This document shows, piece after piece, positions 54,382 to 63,085 of a DNA stretch of 64,000 nt. Below the pieces are notes generated by a model that saw nothing but the letters and a program-made list of their open reading frames with translations, was not told the DNA's origin and did no database searches. Source of the stretch: Palsa-295 sp963781105. GTDB taxonomy: Bacteria; Acidobacteriota; Terriglobia; Acidiferrales; UBA7541. The position numbers and the translations under genes are program-made. Position 1 is the stretch's first letter, and each line of letters opens with the position of its first letter. The stretch is from NCBI GenBank assembly GCA_963781105.1, contig CAWAED010000009.1:124001-188000 (forward strand), in the 5' to 3' direction.

Positions 54382-54573
54382 ATGGCGAACGACCAATTGC
54401 AGTGCCCCGTTTTCGTGGCACCACACCAACAATGTATCCGCTTCGAAGGTCACGGCGGGCGACACTCGGCAGGGCCAGTGCCCCAGGATGCGGTCTGCAA
54501 CTGTCCGGTATGCGGCCAAAAATTCACAAGGTTCGAAGAATTCGAGGCGCACGTGCCATGTCCGAAGCCGTGA
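54382..54573 (+). CDS. small Cys/His-rich protein, copy A
   Basis: A 63-residue product starting MANDQLQCPVFVAPHQQCIR and ending FEEFEAHVPCPKP. Cys8, Cys18 and His24/28 plus CNCPVCGQKF and the final HVPCPKP suggest two zinc-binding sites. It is a paralog of the gene at 55396 (MANEQYECPASTALGQQCIR, same GHxGRHSAG core). The end overlaps the start of the next gene. Confidence 0.6.
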   Translation: MANDQLQCPVFVAPHQQCIRFEGHGGRHSAGPVPQDAVCNCPVCGQKFTRFEEFEAHVPCPKP

Positions 54574-54809
54574 GAATTTTCACATCATGTCCGACCGCCC
54601 GCGAACTCTTCAAAGAGTTCGCGGAAGCCACACACGAGCACTTCGTAGCGACTGACGACTTATCTATGCTCACGGGAGGGAACAAGGCTTTTGCGGAAGC
54701 CTTGGAGGTCGCGAACGAGAAGCGTCTGAAATCCCGTTCCGCCCACGCCTTAGAACAACACTGGAACGAACACGGATGCAAAGGCGCGTGGATTCCTGAT
54801 AGTCGGTAG
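54558..54809 (+). CDS. small helical protein, paralog of the gene at 63086
   Basis: From the ATG at 54558 the product is 83 residues: MSEAVRIFTSCPTARELFKE, FAEATHEHFVATDDLSMLTG, then a basic helix and HALEQHWNEHGC. The gene at 63086 shares SCPTAxxLFxxxAxAT, HFxATDxL and LEQHWxxHxC. It overlaps copy A of the Cys/His-rich gene. Function unknown. Confidence 0.55.
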   Translation: MSEAVRIFTSCPTARELFKEFAEATHEHFVATDDLSMLTGGNKAFAEALEVANEKRLKSRSAHALEQHWNEHGCKGAWIPDSR

Positions 54810-54930
54810 GTTTGCTAGGAAGTACGCTTTTTCTTCTGAGACAATTTCTGCGGAATGTATCTCAGCGAACCATTCGGGGACGGGAATCACTCGGAATGTT
54901 TGCGCGTCTAATAGGTAGGAGCTTAAATAT

Positions 54931-55011
54931 ATGACGATATTATTCGTGATCGTGCTCCTGGTGATCGGATTGGTTGCGGCGCTGAATTTGAAAACCGCTG
55001 GGCGTCACTGA
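54931..55011 (+). CDS. 26-residue single-helix membrane micropeptide
   Basis: The ATG at 54931 is preceded by TAGGAG (54916-54921). The translation is a single hydrophobic helix, MTILFVIVLLVIGLVAALNL, then KTAGRH and TGA. Composition is typical of bacterial one-helix membrane peptides. No homology can be claimed. Confidence 0.45.
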   Translation: MTILFVIVLLVIGLVAALNLKTAGRH

Positions 55012-55021
55012 TCCAAGCTTT

Positions 55022-55192
55022 TCATTTCCGCTTTACTCTCTTCGCAAGACATTCATTACAGCGCGCCTGCTCCTCTCGCCCAACGAACTCTTTGCCGCAC
55101 TTGCATTCCTTTCGAACCCACACTTCGCCGCTGGGCGTAATGACTTTCTTGGCGGGCCGGAAATCGGGGAAGAAAGGCTTATCGCTGGGCAT
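55022..55192 (-). CDS. small zinc-ribbon protein, 56 aa
   Basis: The minus-strand frame reads MPSDKPFFPDFRPAKKVITP, SGEVWVRKECKCGKEFVGRE, EQARCNECLAKRVKRK. CKCG and CNEC form a CxC-x12-CxxC zinc ribbon with a basic tail. No Shine-Dalgarno site is visible. The protein-like motif makes it likely real. Confidence 0.55.
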   Translation of the reverse strand: MPSDKPFFPDFRPAKKVITPSGEVWVRKECKCGKEFVGREEQARCNECLAKRVKRK

Positions 55193-55395
55193 GGGAAGCT
55201 GAGACTAATCCAGCCGCCGACTGGATTGCAAGGTATGAGGATTCGCGATGATTCGAAACTGATCTGAAATCGCTTGTATCGTTATCGTTATCGCTATCCT
55301 AAAGGTAACGCGACATTAAACATCCACTGCCCGTTTTCTAAAAGACATGACCCGTACGACTGGCGCTCAGATACGATGCCGTTAGGAAGCCAATA

Positions 55396-55590
55396 ATGGC
55401 GAACGAACAATACGAATGCCCCGCGTCCACAGCTCTGGGCCAACAATGCATCCGCTTGGCGGGCCACAGCGGGAGACACTCAGCAGGGAAGGCGTCTAAA
55501 AAGGCGTGGTCTGCAAATACGCCGCCTGCGGAAAGCAATTCAGTTCGCTTAAAGAAGTTGAACGTGCATGTGTCGTGTCCGAAGCCGTGA
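55396..55590 (+). CDS. small Cys/His-rich protein, copy B
   Basis: A 64-residue paralog of the gene at 54382: MANEQYECPASTALGQQCIR, LAGHSGRHSAGKASKKAWSA, ending LNVHVSCPKP. The central CNCPVCGQKF of copy A is replaced here by WSANTPPAESNS, so the second zinc site is lost. This copy may be decaying. Confidence 0.5.
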   Translation: MANEQYECPASTALGQQCIRLAGHSGRHSAGKASKKAWSANTPPAESNSVRLKKLNVHVSCPKP

Positions 55591-55838
55591 GAACTTTCGG
55601 CCCTTCGTCCGTAATGCAAAGAACAGACCGTTTTGTGCCCTTTCGTGCATAATCCGTGGTCCAGTAAGGGGTAGGCGCATGCAAGAGGCGATGGACTGGC
55701 TAAAGGGTTGGGTAACTTTACTATAGGACGGTGCTACTCGCACGATCCTCTTAGAGCGTTCACGGTATGGTCAGCTTTCGTCCGTAATGCTACAAACGCA
55801 CCAAGGCCAAGGTCATTTTGCCCTCGCCGTCAGGCAAC

Positions 55839-56204
55839 ATGGCTCGAACGATTCTGGTGGCGGACGACAATCCATTAATTCGCAAGATGTTGTGTGAGCT
55901 TTTTGAAAACGAAGAAGACTACGATATTTGCGCGGAAGCGAGCAACGGCCAGGAAGCGATTGACCTCGCGCTAAAACATCGTCCTGAATTCATCATTCTC
56001 GATTTGTCCATGCCGGTATTGAATGGCTTAGAAGTGTCCAGAGAGTTGAAAAGGATAATGCCCGCCGTTCCGATAGTTTTGTTCACTGAGTATGCCGACC
56101 TTGGAAATCAACTGCGCGCTGATGGTCTGCTCGTGGATGGAATAGTGCAGAAGGGTGACGTTCAGATGCTCATGCAACACGTAAGGTCACTAATTCCCGT
56201 CTAG
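55839..56204 (+). CDS. stand-alone response-regulator receiver protein
   Basis: From the ATG at 55839 the product is 121 residues, a receiver domain only. Asp9/Asp10 form the acid pocket (ILVADDNP), Asp55 is the phosphorylation site (FIILDLSMPV), Thr83 is in VLFTEYAD and Lys105 in GIVQKGD. There is no output domain. The orphan histidine kinase at 59754 is a possible partner. The last 15 bases overlap the convergent gene at 56190. Confidence 0.9.
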   Translation: MARTILVADDNPLIRKMLCELFENEEDYDICAEASNGQEAIDLALKHRPEFIILDLSMPVLNGLEVSRELKRIMPAVPIVLFTEYADLGNQLRADGLLVDGIVQKGDVQMLMQHVRSLIPV

Positions 56205-56411
56205 CTTTTGTGAGGCACGCTCCTTCTTAAGAATTTGCACTCTAACTCGTGCGTCTTGGAGCGCGGACTGTTCATCGGCGGGCAGCTGTCCGTTCGCCGA
56301 CAAACGCACTTCAATTGCTTCCTCAGCCGCTCGAATGCCTTCTTCAAACTTTGCGGGATCGGTCTCTAAGACTGCGTCCCTATACAGAGTCCACCATCGT
56401 TCTGTTTGCAC
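56190..56411 (-). CDS. small acidic helical protein, 73 aa
   Basis: MQTERWWTLYRDAVLETDPA, KFEEGIRAAEEAIEVRLSAN, then a helix ending KKERASQKLDGN. WWxLYRxAxxExD followed by a helix rich in Ala/Glu is a pattern seen in short acidobacterial hypotheticals. Function unknown. It converges on the receiver gene. Confidence 0.6.
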   Translation of the reverse strand: MQTERWWTLYRDAVLETDPAKFEEGIRAAEEAIEVRLSANGQLPADEQSALQDARVRVQILKKERASQKLDGN

Positions 56412-56748
56412 AAAACACTCCGGACGGGGAGTGCACAGTCTAGCTTATAGAGGCGCGAGATTCAGTAGGATGTCCGACAGTGTTCAACGAGGGATATCAT
56501 GGCTGGCGTGGCGCGAACCCCGCTCGTCGCCGCTTTAGCTTAGTTCAAACGGCCTCTACTTTGCAGGCCATTCAGCAAGTTGAAATCTTCCCGCGTCTCT
56601 CTTGCGTTTGGAATCAAACATTAGCCGAAGCGTACACGCTAAAGTTCTGGGCTTTACAGCGTAGACCTTATTAGCCCTTTCGTCCCCGACCGGTATACCT
56701 AATCAGCGCTTTCTGCTTAACCAAAACAAAAACGAAAAGGATAGAGCG
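56412..56748. other. intergenic region before the catalase operon
   Basis: About 340 bp without a gene. The final part AACCAAAACAAAAACG leads to AAGGAT at about 56737, which precedes the DUF892 ATG. A stress promoter is expected here, but no sigma-factor sites are clear enough to mark. Confidence 0.45.
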
Positions 56749-57375
56749 ATGACACAGCTTAGAGAACTTCTCGTGGATGAACTGCAAGACCTCTTGCATG
56801 CAGAAAATCAACTCGTGGGAGCGTTGCCAAAGATGGTCGAAGCGGCACGTTGCCCGAAGCTCAAAGAAAGTTTTGAGAAACATTTGACCCAGACCGAAGG
56901 GCATGTCGAGAGACTCAAAACGGCTCTCGAAACATTGGGCGAATCGGTTGAGTCGAAGCCTTGTAAAGGAATGATGGGACTCCTTGAAGAAGGCAAGGAG
57001 GTTATCAATGACGGGGAAGACCTTGACGAATTTGCAGCGGATTTGGCTCTGATCGCCGCTGCACAAAAAGTGGAGCATTACGAAATTTCGGGATACGGCA
57101 CCGCGCGCTGTTTGGCCAGGCAGATCGGTGAACGCGAAGTAGCTAGACTGCTTACTCATACTCTCGGAGAAGAGGAAGCTGCGGATTTCTTGCTCTCAGA
57201 GGTTTCTAAACCGCTGCTGCAACGGGCTACCTCGGCCGAACTCGGGAGCGGGACAGAAACGCCGTGGGGTGAACCTGGGCAGACCAAAGCCGAACAACCG
57301 GAAGCGCATCTCAAGGCACACGCAGCGACAGTGGGCGGACGCTCTGTCAGTAAGACGAGAAAGAACAAGTCTTAA
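56749..57375 (+). CDS. DUF892 (YciE/YciF-like) ferritin-like protein
   Basis: A 208-residue product. The DUF892 domain runs from residue 1 to about 165: LRELLVDELQDLLHAENQLV, FEKHLTQTEGHVERLKTALE, LIAAAQKVEHYEISGYGTAR and LGEEEAADFLLSE. It is a helical, ferritin-like fold with E and H residues at the di-metal positions. Relatives are osmotic or oxidative stress proteins. The final 45 residues are a Lys-rich tail. The manganese catalase starts 10 bp after its stop, so the two form an operon. Confidence 0.9.
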   Translation: MTQLRELLVDELQDLLHAENQLVGALPKMVEAARCPKLKESFEKHLTQTEGHVERLKTALETLGESVESKPCKGMMGLLEEGKEVINDGEDLDEFAADLALIAAAQKVEHYEISGYGTARCLARQIGEREVARLLTHTLGEEEAADFLLSEVSKPLLQRATSAELGSGTETPWGEPGQTKAEQPEAHLKAHAATVGGRSVSKTRKNKS

Positions 57376-57385
57376 TGGAGGATAC

Positions 57386-58168
57386 ATGTACCACCACATA
57401 AAAGAATTGATGTATTCGGTCAACGTCGGAACGCCCGATCCGGCGTTCGGAAATATGCTACTGGAACAATTTGGTGGGGCCAATGGCGAGTTGGCGGCGG
57501 CGATGCAATATTCCGTTCAGGGCCTTAATTGCGACGACCCGGAACGAAAAGACATGTTGATGGATATCGGCACCGAGGAATTGAGCCACTTGGAGGTAGT
57601 GGGGACTCTCGCGCGTATGCACCTGAAGCCGCTGAAACACGATCGTAAGGCAGCGGAGGTCGATCCACTGATCGCGATCGCAGGCGGCGGTGGAATTGCG
57701 TTGCACAATTCGATGGGAGATGCCTGGACCGCCGATTATCTGAAAATCACCGGCGAGCTGGATGTCGATCTTCGAAGCAATATTGCGGCAGAGGCGCGCG
57801 CCAAGATCGTTTACGAGCGGTTGATAGAGTTCACAGAAGATACAGGCACGATCCAAGCGCTTCAGTTTCTGATGACGAGAGAGATTACTCATATGAAGGC
57901 CTTTACCGCCGCTCTCGAAAGTCTGGGAAAGGATCGCTTTTCAATCGGAAGCATTCCTCCTACTCCGGGACTGGTCAATCAGTATTTTGATGATTCGACA
58001 GGAACGGGCGACAGAGGCGAACCTAACGCGCGTGGCTCCTGGAACACGGGCGGAGACTGGGAGATCGTCGAGGCACCAGCCTTCAAAGAATTTGAATCGG
58101 AGTCAAAGGGCACGCGTCACCCAAATGGCGACACTGTACTCGCGATGAAAGCCGGACCCAAAAAGTAG
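57386..58168 (+). CDS. manganese catalase
   Basis: From the ATG at 57386 (GGAGG five bases before) the product is 260 residues. It disproportionates hydrogen peroxide with a di-manganese centre. The ligands fit Glu35 (NGELAAAMQYS), Glu65 and His68 (TEELSHLEV), Glu136 (AAEARAK) and His169 (REITHMKAF). The C-terminal tail (DPNARGSWNTGGDWEIVEAP) is typical. It is cotranscribed with the DUF892 gene. Confidence 0.93.
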   Translation: MYHHIKELMYSVNVGTPDPAFGNMLLEQFGGANGELAAAMQYSVQGLNCDDPERKDMLMDIGTEELSHLEVVGTLARMHLKPLKHDRKAAEVDPLIAIAGGGGIALHNSMGDAWTADYLKITGELDVDLRSNIAAEARAKIVYERLIEFTEDTGTIQALQFLMTREITHMKAFTAALESLGKDRFSIGSIPPTPGLVNQYFDDSTGTGDRGEPNARGSWNTGGDWEIVEAPAFKEFESESKGTRHPNGDTVLAMKAGPKK

Positions 58169-58247
58169 GCTGGCCCTCGCGGCACACGGCGATGCGGGGA
58201 TCAAACAATTCATCATTCGGTCAGTAAATCAAAAGGAGATAACTGTC

Positions 58248-58442
58248 ATGGCTAGAAACGCGCACGAAGAAGCAGCTTCTCATCATGAAAACGCGGCGAA
58301 GTCGCACCGTACTGCCGCGGAGCATCACGGTAAGGGAAATCACGAAGAAGGAAGGAAGCATTCGGCCACCGCTCACGAGCACTCTGGGAAGGCGCATGAA
58401 GCATCCAAAGCGGCTCATCAAAAATCGCAGCAACAGAAGTAA
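58248..58442 (+). CDS. small His/Ala/Lys-rich stress-type protein
   Basis: A 64-residue product with AAGGAG before the ATG: MARNAHEEAASHHENAAKSH, RTAAEHHGKGNHEEGRKHSA, TAHEHSGKAHEASKAAHQKS. It holds about 13 His and has no hydrophobic core. It looks intrinsically disordered and could bind metal or act like a LEA-type protectant. It sits just downstream of the catalase. Confidence 0.65.
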   Translation: MARNAHEEAASHHENAAKSHRTAAEHHGKGNHEEGRKHSATAHEHSGKAHEASKAAHQKSQQQK

Positions 58443-58570
58443 GGCGTTCGGAACCGTTGCATCGTATGACTCAGGGCGGGGTGGCTGCAGACCATGCATC
58501 CACTTCGCCCGCCCTGACGCTTGGAAAAAAATTTCAGATGTCCACGAACGAAAGACTCGACGGAGGGCAC

Positions 58571-59656
58571 ATGCGCACGAAAACTTTTGCTACTCAGACA
58601 TATCGTCCCTGCATTTTACTGCTCGTTATATGTGCGATAGCCGGCGCTGCTCGGGCGAGCGATTCCGAAGAAACTCCTGATCAGCGCTTACAAAACGCGC
58701 ACGCTAGTTTCCATGAAATGATGGATGCGCCGGACAAAGGCATCCCGCTCGATCTATTCAATAAAGCCGAGTGCATCGTGATCATTCCGGGTGTCAAAAA
58801 GGCAGCGTTCATATTCGGTGGCAAGTATGGCCGAGGATTCGTCTCTTGCCGACGAGGCGACTCGCGCCGTTTTGGAGCGCCCGCAGCAATCCGCATCGAA
58901 GGCGGCAGTTATGGTCTTCAAATCGGTGGGTCGTCAACCGACGTCTTCATGTTAATCATGAACGAGAGAGGAATGAACCGTCTTTTGGCCGATAAATTTA
59001 CCATCGGTGGCGAAGCTGCCGCAGCTGCCGGACCGGTCGGGCGCAATACTAGCGCGGACACCGATGTGCTGTTGCATGCAGAAATTCTGACCTGGTCGCG
59101 ATCACGAGGAGTATTCGCTGGATTGTCGCTGGAGGGCTCGACTCTACGGCCGGACGCCAGTGAGAATCAGAAGCTGTACGGCCGAGATATTTCCAATCAA
59201 GAGATTTTGGAGGGTGATGTTACGGTACCACCGGCTGGCCGGCAGCTGATAGTTACTCTAAACCGTTATTCTGGAATGAATGAGAATCAAGTCGATGTCG
59301 CCCAAGGCCTTCGAAGCGGTCGGATAACTCTGCAGAACGTCCACTTTGCAACAGGAAAAGCTGATATTACCCCCGATTCTGAAGCTGCTCTTGCTAACGC
59401 TGCACAAGCGATAAAGGACAATCCCGGCTGGAAGATCCAAGTCGAAGGCTTTACTGACAGCGCCGGCGATAAGGCAGCAAACTTGAAACTGTCCCAAGAT
59501 CGTGCGGAAGCGGTCGCGAACTGGCTGGCCGGTCATGGAGTTGATCGCAGCCGGCTAACGACTAAAGGTTACGGAGAAGATAAACCGGTCGCAAGTAATG
59601 AAACCGAAACCGGGCGTAGGAAGAATCGTCGGGTTGAACTCGTTCGACTTAGCTGA
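58571..59656 (+). CDS. SYLF-domain protein fused to an OmpA-like peptidoglycan-binding domain
   Basis: From the ATG at 58571 (GGAGGG just before) the product is 361 residues. The signal is MRTKTFATQTYRPCILLLVI to ARA. Residues about 35-220 form a SYLF (Ysc84-like lipid-binding) domain: ECIVIIPGVKKAAFIFGGKY, GRGFVSCRR, VFMLIMNERGMNRLLADKFT and DVLLHAEILTWSRSRGVFAG. The C-terminal 115 residues are OmpA-like: VHFATGKADITPDSEAALAN, VEGFTDSAGDKAANLKLSQD, RAEAVANWLAGHGVDRSRLT and ETETGRRKNRRVEL. A lipid-binding module would thus be tethered to the cell wall. Confidence 0.88.
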   Translation: MRTKTFATQTYRPCILLLVICAIAGAARASDSEETPDQRLQNAHASFHEMMDAPDKGIPLDLFNKAECIVIIPGVKKAAFIFGGKYGRGFVSCRRGDSRRFGAPAAIRIEGGSYGLQIGGSSTDVFMLIMNERGMNRLLADKFTIGGEAAAAAGPVGRNTSADTDVLLHAEILTWSRSRGVFAGLSLEGSTLRPDASENQKLYGRDISNQEILEGDVTVPPAGRQLIVTLNRYSGMNENQVDVAQGLRSGRITLQNVHFATGKADITPDSEAALANAAQAIKDNPGWKIQVEGFTDSAGDKAANLKLSQDRAEAVANWLAGHGVDRSRLTTKGYGEDKPVASNETETGRRKNRRVELVRLS

Positions 59657-59753
59657 CGTTCAGAGCTTCTTAGAGAAAGGAATCGCCTGAATCAATCGCG
59701 CATGTAATCAGTGCATCCGGTAGCGCGACTGGATGGCGAAGGGGAACCGTGAT

Positions 59754-61373
59754 TTATGCCGTTGCAGCGGTTTCGTTTCGGAGCGGTAAGGTCACAAGAA
59801 CTGAGGTCCCATTTTCGTTGGACTCAATCGCGAATGTACCCCCGATGGCGCAGACTCGCTCCCGCATTCCTCGTAGGCCCACTCCGCCAGCTTTGCCGGC
59901 AGCGATTTGGCTCTGAAGCTCTTTATCGATTCCTTGGCCATCGTCGCGGATCTCCATCGCCAGTTTGCCCCCGTTATTAGATAGTCTGATGAAGGCGGAG
60001 GAACACTCAGCGTGCCGATGAATGTTTGTGAGGCACTCCTGCGCGATTCGAAATAGGACTAACTCCGAGTCCTGGGGCAGTCGTCCCATATCTGGAGGCA
60101 TCTCCAGTTCGACCTTCATCTTGCTGCGCTCGGCGAAACCTTCGATGTACCACTTCAAGGCAGAACTTAATCCCATTTCGTCCAACAAAGGCGGATGAAG
60201 AAGGTAGGATACCGTGCGAATGTCGGTAGACGCCTGTTGTATCAAAGCTCCATTTTCCTCAATGCGACGGCTGCCATCCGAACTCAGCTTGTGCTTTTCC
60301 TTCGCTACCATTCCGACATTCATGCTGATGGCTGCCAGCAACTGACCAACTCCATCGTGCAGCTCACGAGCGATGCGCCGTCTGTCTTCATCCTGGACCT
60401 TGAGGAGCCGGGCTGAAAACTCACTCTCTCTTAGCGCCTCTTCAAACCGTTTCCGTTCACTAATGTCTCGGGCGATTTTCGAAGCGCCGGTAATGCGGCC
60501 CTGATTGTCACGGACGGGAGAAATGGTCAAGGAAACATTCACGCGTTCTCCGTCCTTCCTTAGGCGAACCGTTTCATAATGGTTGATGCGCTCGCCCTTC
60601 CGTAGTTTGTCCAGAATCTCCCGCTCTTCCCGGTGCAGTTCGACGGGAATAATTATTGTGATGGGCCGGCCGATGGCCTCCGCCGGCGAGTAACCGAAGA
60701 TGCGCTGCGCCCCTGCGTTCCAACTCAGGATGACACCGTTCAAGTCTTTGGAAACAATCGCATCGTCCGAGGATTCCACGATGGCCGCGAACTGCGTCCT
60801 AGACTGAAAGAACTCAACAGCCTGATAGGCGGCTGACGCGAATCCCGCCAAACTCTGGAGCTGCCGTCTGTCTTCGGAATCGAACTTGCGACCCACGTCG
60901 TGCGCGACGGCCCACACCGTGCCGACCGCTTTTCTGCTCGAATAAAATGGAACGAGAAGCGCCTCTTCGACCTCCGGCTTCACCGGCTCGAAATATGTGT
61001 AGACCCTTTCCACATGCTTGAACAGGAGCGGTTTGTCTTGATCGAGAACCATCCCGCATGGGCCGAAATCTCGTGGGGTACCACCGCCGATGTGTTGTTT
61101 CCAGGCACCGGAGATTGCAGGCCAGTAAAACGCCTTTCCGCCATCGTGGGTCGTAAGCAAGCTGACTCCACCCGATCCACACTGTAATACGTCAAGAATC
61201 GTGTCAGCCAATGTCTGCAACACCGTCTGCGGGGAGTTGGCAAGCGCCTCCATCAACGCCCCAAGCGCCCGGCTTTCCTTTTCATAATCAGGTGGCCGTA
61301 AAGGACGGCGGTCCAATTCCTCTGTGAAGAGAATCGAATCTGGCGAGACTGGACCCACTTTACCGTCAAACAT
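59754..61373 (-). CDS. GAF-PAS sensor histidine kinase (NarX/DesK-type)
   Basis: A 539-residue cytosolic kinase. Residues about 50-190 are a GAF domain, 195-305 a PAS domain (SSDDAIVSKDLNGVILSWNA; IFGYSPAEAIGRPITIIIP) with a PAC motif (RDISERKRFEEALRESE). HisKA_3 follows with His339 in RRIARELHDGVGQ. The ATPase domain has QECLTNIHRHAECSSAFIRL, IRDDGQGID and GGVGLRGMRERVCAIGG. The cofactor or signal of the GAF is unknown. No response regulator adjoins it; the lone receiver at 55839 could be served by it. It faces the SYLF-OmpA gene convergently. Confidence 0.93.
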   Translation of the reverse strand: MFDGKVGPVSPDSILFTEELDRRPLRPPDYEKESRALGALMEALANSPQTVLQTLADTILDVLQCGSGGVSLLTTHDGGKAFYWPAISGAWKQHIGGGTPRDFGPCGMVLDQDKPLLFKHVERVYTYFEPVKPEVEEALLVPFYSSRKAVGTVWAVAHDVGRKFDSEDRRQLQSLAGFASAAYQAVEFFQSRTQFAAIVESSDDAIVSKDLNGVILSWNAGAQRIFGYSPAEAIGRPITIIIPVELHREEREILDKLRKGERINHYETVRLRKDGERVNVSLTISPVRDNQGRITGASKIARDISERKRFEEALRESEFSARLLKVQDEDRRRIARELHDGVGQLLAAISMNVGMVAKEKHKLSSDGSRRIEENGALIQQASTDIRTVSYLLHPPLLDEMGLSSALKWYIEGFAERSKMKVELEMPPDMGRLPQDSELVLFRIAQECLTNIHRHAECSSAFIRLSNNGGKLAMEIRDDGQGIDKELQSQIAAGKAGGVGLRGMRERVCAIGGTFAIESNENGTSVLVTLPLRNETAATA

Positions 61374-61604
61374 CTGCGCCTCATCTTCAGGAAAGAAATG
61401 GCGCTAAAATATAGGGGAGGGAGACGCTAGCGCAAGACCCTCCGCAGGTCCATAAGGTGTTCACTGTATAAAATTTCGTCTAATGAAATACTTTAAGCTT
61501 CGGCTCCGTTCCCGAAGTGCGAGGTTGACGCGATTACCAACGAGTCAAAGCTGATGGGCATCCTTGGACTTTCGCTTTTTATGTTCCTTCGCTAAAATCC
61601 CGCT

Positions 61605-61826
61605 ATGATCGGCTTCGCGAGATTCGATCCGGAACTTTTCCGACGCCAGCTTATGAAGTACAGCGACCTGGAACTAATGAAAATGGGCAGAGCGTGTGCA
61701 CCGGCCGAATCGCGGGTTGCGGACCCGATGACAAGATCAGAACAGGCTGAGAAGTATGAATTGTGTCGGCAGGAGGGGCGCCGTCATCCGAAGCCGTCCG
61801 ACCACTCAATCGGGACACCGCGCTAG
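61605..61826 (+). CDS. small hypothetical protein, 73 aa
   Basis: MIGFARFDPELFRRQLMKYS, DLELMKMGRACAPAESRVAD, PMTRSEQAEKYELCRQEGRR. The pattern DLELMKMGRACxP followed by EKYELCRxExRR is one I recall from short proteins of related bacteria, so it is probably a real gene. No ribosome site is strong. Function unknown. Confidence 0.55.
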   Translation: MIGFARFDPELFRRQLMKYSDLELMKMGRACAPAESRVADPMTRSEQAEKYELCRQEGRRHPKPSDHSIGTPR

Positions 61827-62000
61827 AATCCCTGAATCCAGAATAGAGACCTGCACTCGGTGCGGGAATCAAATCGGCGGCCGGTCAACGAGCGAACCTG
61901 CACATCCTCCGCCCTTCCCTTTCCAACGCCGTGGTCGTCTACCTGCTATCATAGCCGGCGTCCCGTGTCCGGCCGCTAGCGCGCGGGTAATGGAGCGAAC

Positions 62001-62213
62001 GTGGAATTCTACGATGTACGAGAAGGCGTCAAAATCTTCAGCAGCCACAGGACTCTTCGTCAGGCAAGCCTAGTCCAACAGAAAGAGCCGGGCGCGCGCC
62101 GTGTGGTGCTCACAAGTCTGAACGGAACTAAATGGCAAGACCTGCAAGAGTATTCCACAGCGCAATGCCGCAAAGCCGTTACGGACGGCAAGGCACGGCG
62201 TTCTAGGCCTTGA
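62001..62213 (+). CDS. small hypothetical protein, 70 aa
   Basis: From a GTG at 62001 with GGAG five bases before, the product is MEFYDVREGVKIFSSHRTLR to TDGKARRSRP. It is basic and has no known domain. It ends 37 bp before the XRE-type regulator gene and could belong to the same transcript. Confidence 0.4.
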   Translation: MEFYDVREGVKIFSSHRTLRQASLVQQKEPGARRVVLTSLNGTKWQDLQEYSTAQCRKAVTDGKARRSRP

Positions 62214-62250
62214 TACCGATCCGAAGTTTACGACCAGGAGACACACGCAC

Positions 62251-62640
62251 ATGGTTATTGGCGATAGATTGAAGGCCTTGCGCGAACAGAAAAATATGTC
62301 CCAAGGCGATATCGAAAAACGTACGGGGCTACTCCGTTGCTATATTTCGCGCGTGGAAAACGGGCACACAGTTCCAGCTATCGAGACTCTTGAAAAGATG
62401 GCTCGCGCTATGGAAATTCCAATGTATGTGCTTTTCTACGACGGCGAAAAACCACCGAAACCAATTATCCCTGAGCAGGTCGCTACCGGCTGGGGCAGTT
62501 CCGGTCGCGATGCCAAGACACTCCACAGATTTCGCAGGCTGATGAGCCGGGCAGATGAGCAAGACGTGAAGTTGCTGATGTTCATGGCCCAGAAAATGTC
62601 GCAGAAGAAAAGGCGCGGCGCTCGGGCAAAGGCGGCTTAG
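62251..62640 (+). CDS. XRE-family helix-turn-helix regulator
   Basis: A 129-residue protein. Residues 4-62 are a Cro/C1-type helix-turn-helix: RLKALREQKNMSQGDIEKRT, GLLRCYISRVENGHTVPAIE, TLEKMARAMEIPMYVLFYDG. The remaining part is helical and basic at the end (KKRRGARAKAA). Its targets are unknown; it may control the accessory region. Confidence 0.9.
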   Translation: MVIGDRLKALREQKNMSQGDIEKRTGLLRCYISRVENGHTVPAIETLEKMARAMEIPMYVLFYDGEKPPKPIIPEQVATGWGSSGRDAKTLHRFRRLMSRADEQDVKLLMFMAQKMSQKKRRGARAKAA

Positions 62641-62666
62641 AATTTTGCGCTTGCTGAACTTTTTGT

Positions 62667-63044
62667 CTACTCTGCGTGAACCTTCCACAAATTCCGTAGC
62701 TCACTCAGCGGTTTTGGCCTGCCCGTTAAATCGCGCGACGGCTGGTCAAGTTCGCAGTGCTCCGGCAAACGAAAAGGCTTCCTAAGCATCTCGCCATCGG
62801 TCGCGGGGTAGCCGAGATGCTGAACCTGAATTAGACGCAGGTGGTGAATTGCATCGTCAAGAGCTTCCTTTTCAGGAGCGGATATTACTTGGCTTTTGGC
62901 TTGACGGAGACGTTCGGAAAGAATGCCTGCGGCCTTGGAAGCTTGGTCGGCAAGTTCAGTATGAGGCAACAATAAGCACTGGTAGAAGTGGATTTCCCAG
63001 TCGAACTTTTCACTAGCACTACATGGTTCACAGGAGTGCGGCAT
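62667..63044 (-). CDS. hypothetical helical protein, 125 aa
   Basis: MPHSCEPCSASEKFDWEIHF begins with three Cys residues (C5, C8 and the CxxC region), then helices with DQASKAAGILSERLRQAKSQ and ALDDAIHHLRLIQVQHLGYP, and ends LSELRNLWKVHAE. No family is recognised. It is convergent with the XRE gene and nearly divergent from the gene at 63086. Confidence 0.6.
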   Translation of the reverse strand: MPHSCEPCSASEKFDWEIHFYQCLLLPHTELADQASKAAGILSERLRQAKSQVISAPEKEALDDAIHHLRLIQVQHLGYPATDGEMLRKPFRLPEHCELDQPSRDLTGRPKPLSELRNLWKVHAE

Positions 63045-63085
63045 TACAGCCTCCCGGCAAGCAGTGTACCACCATCCCTGTTGCC

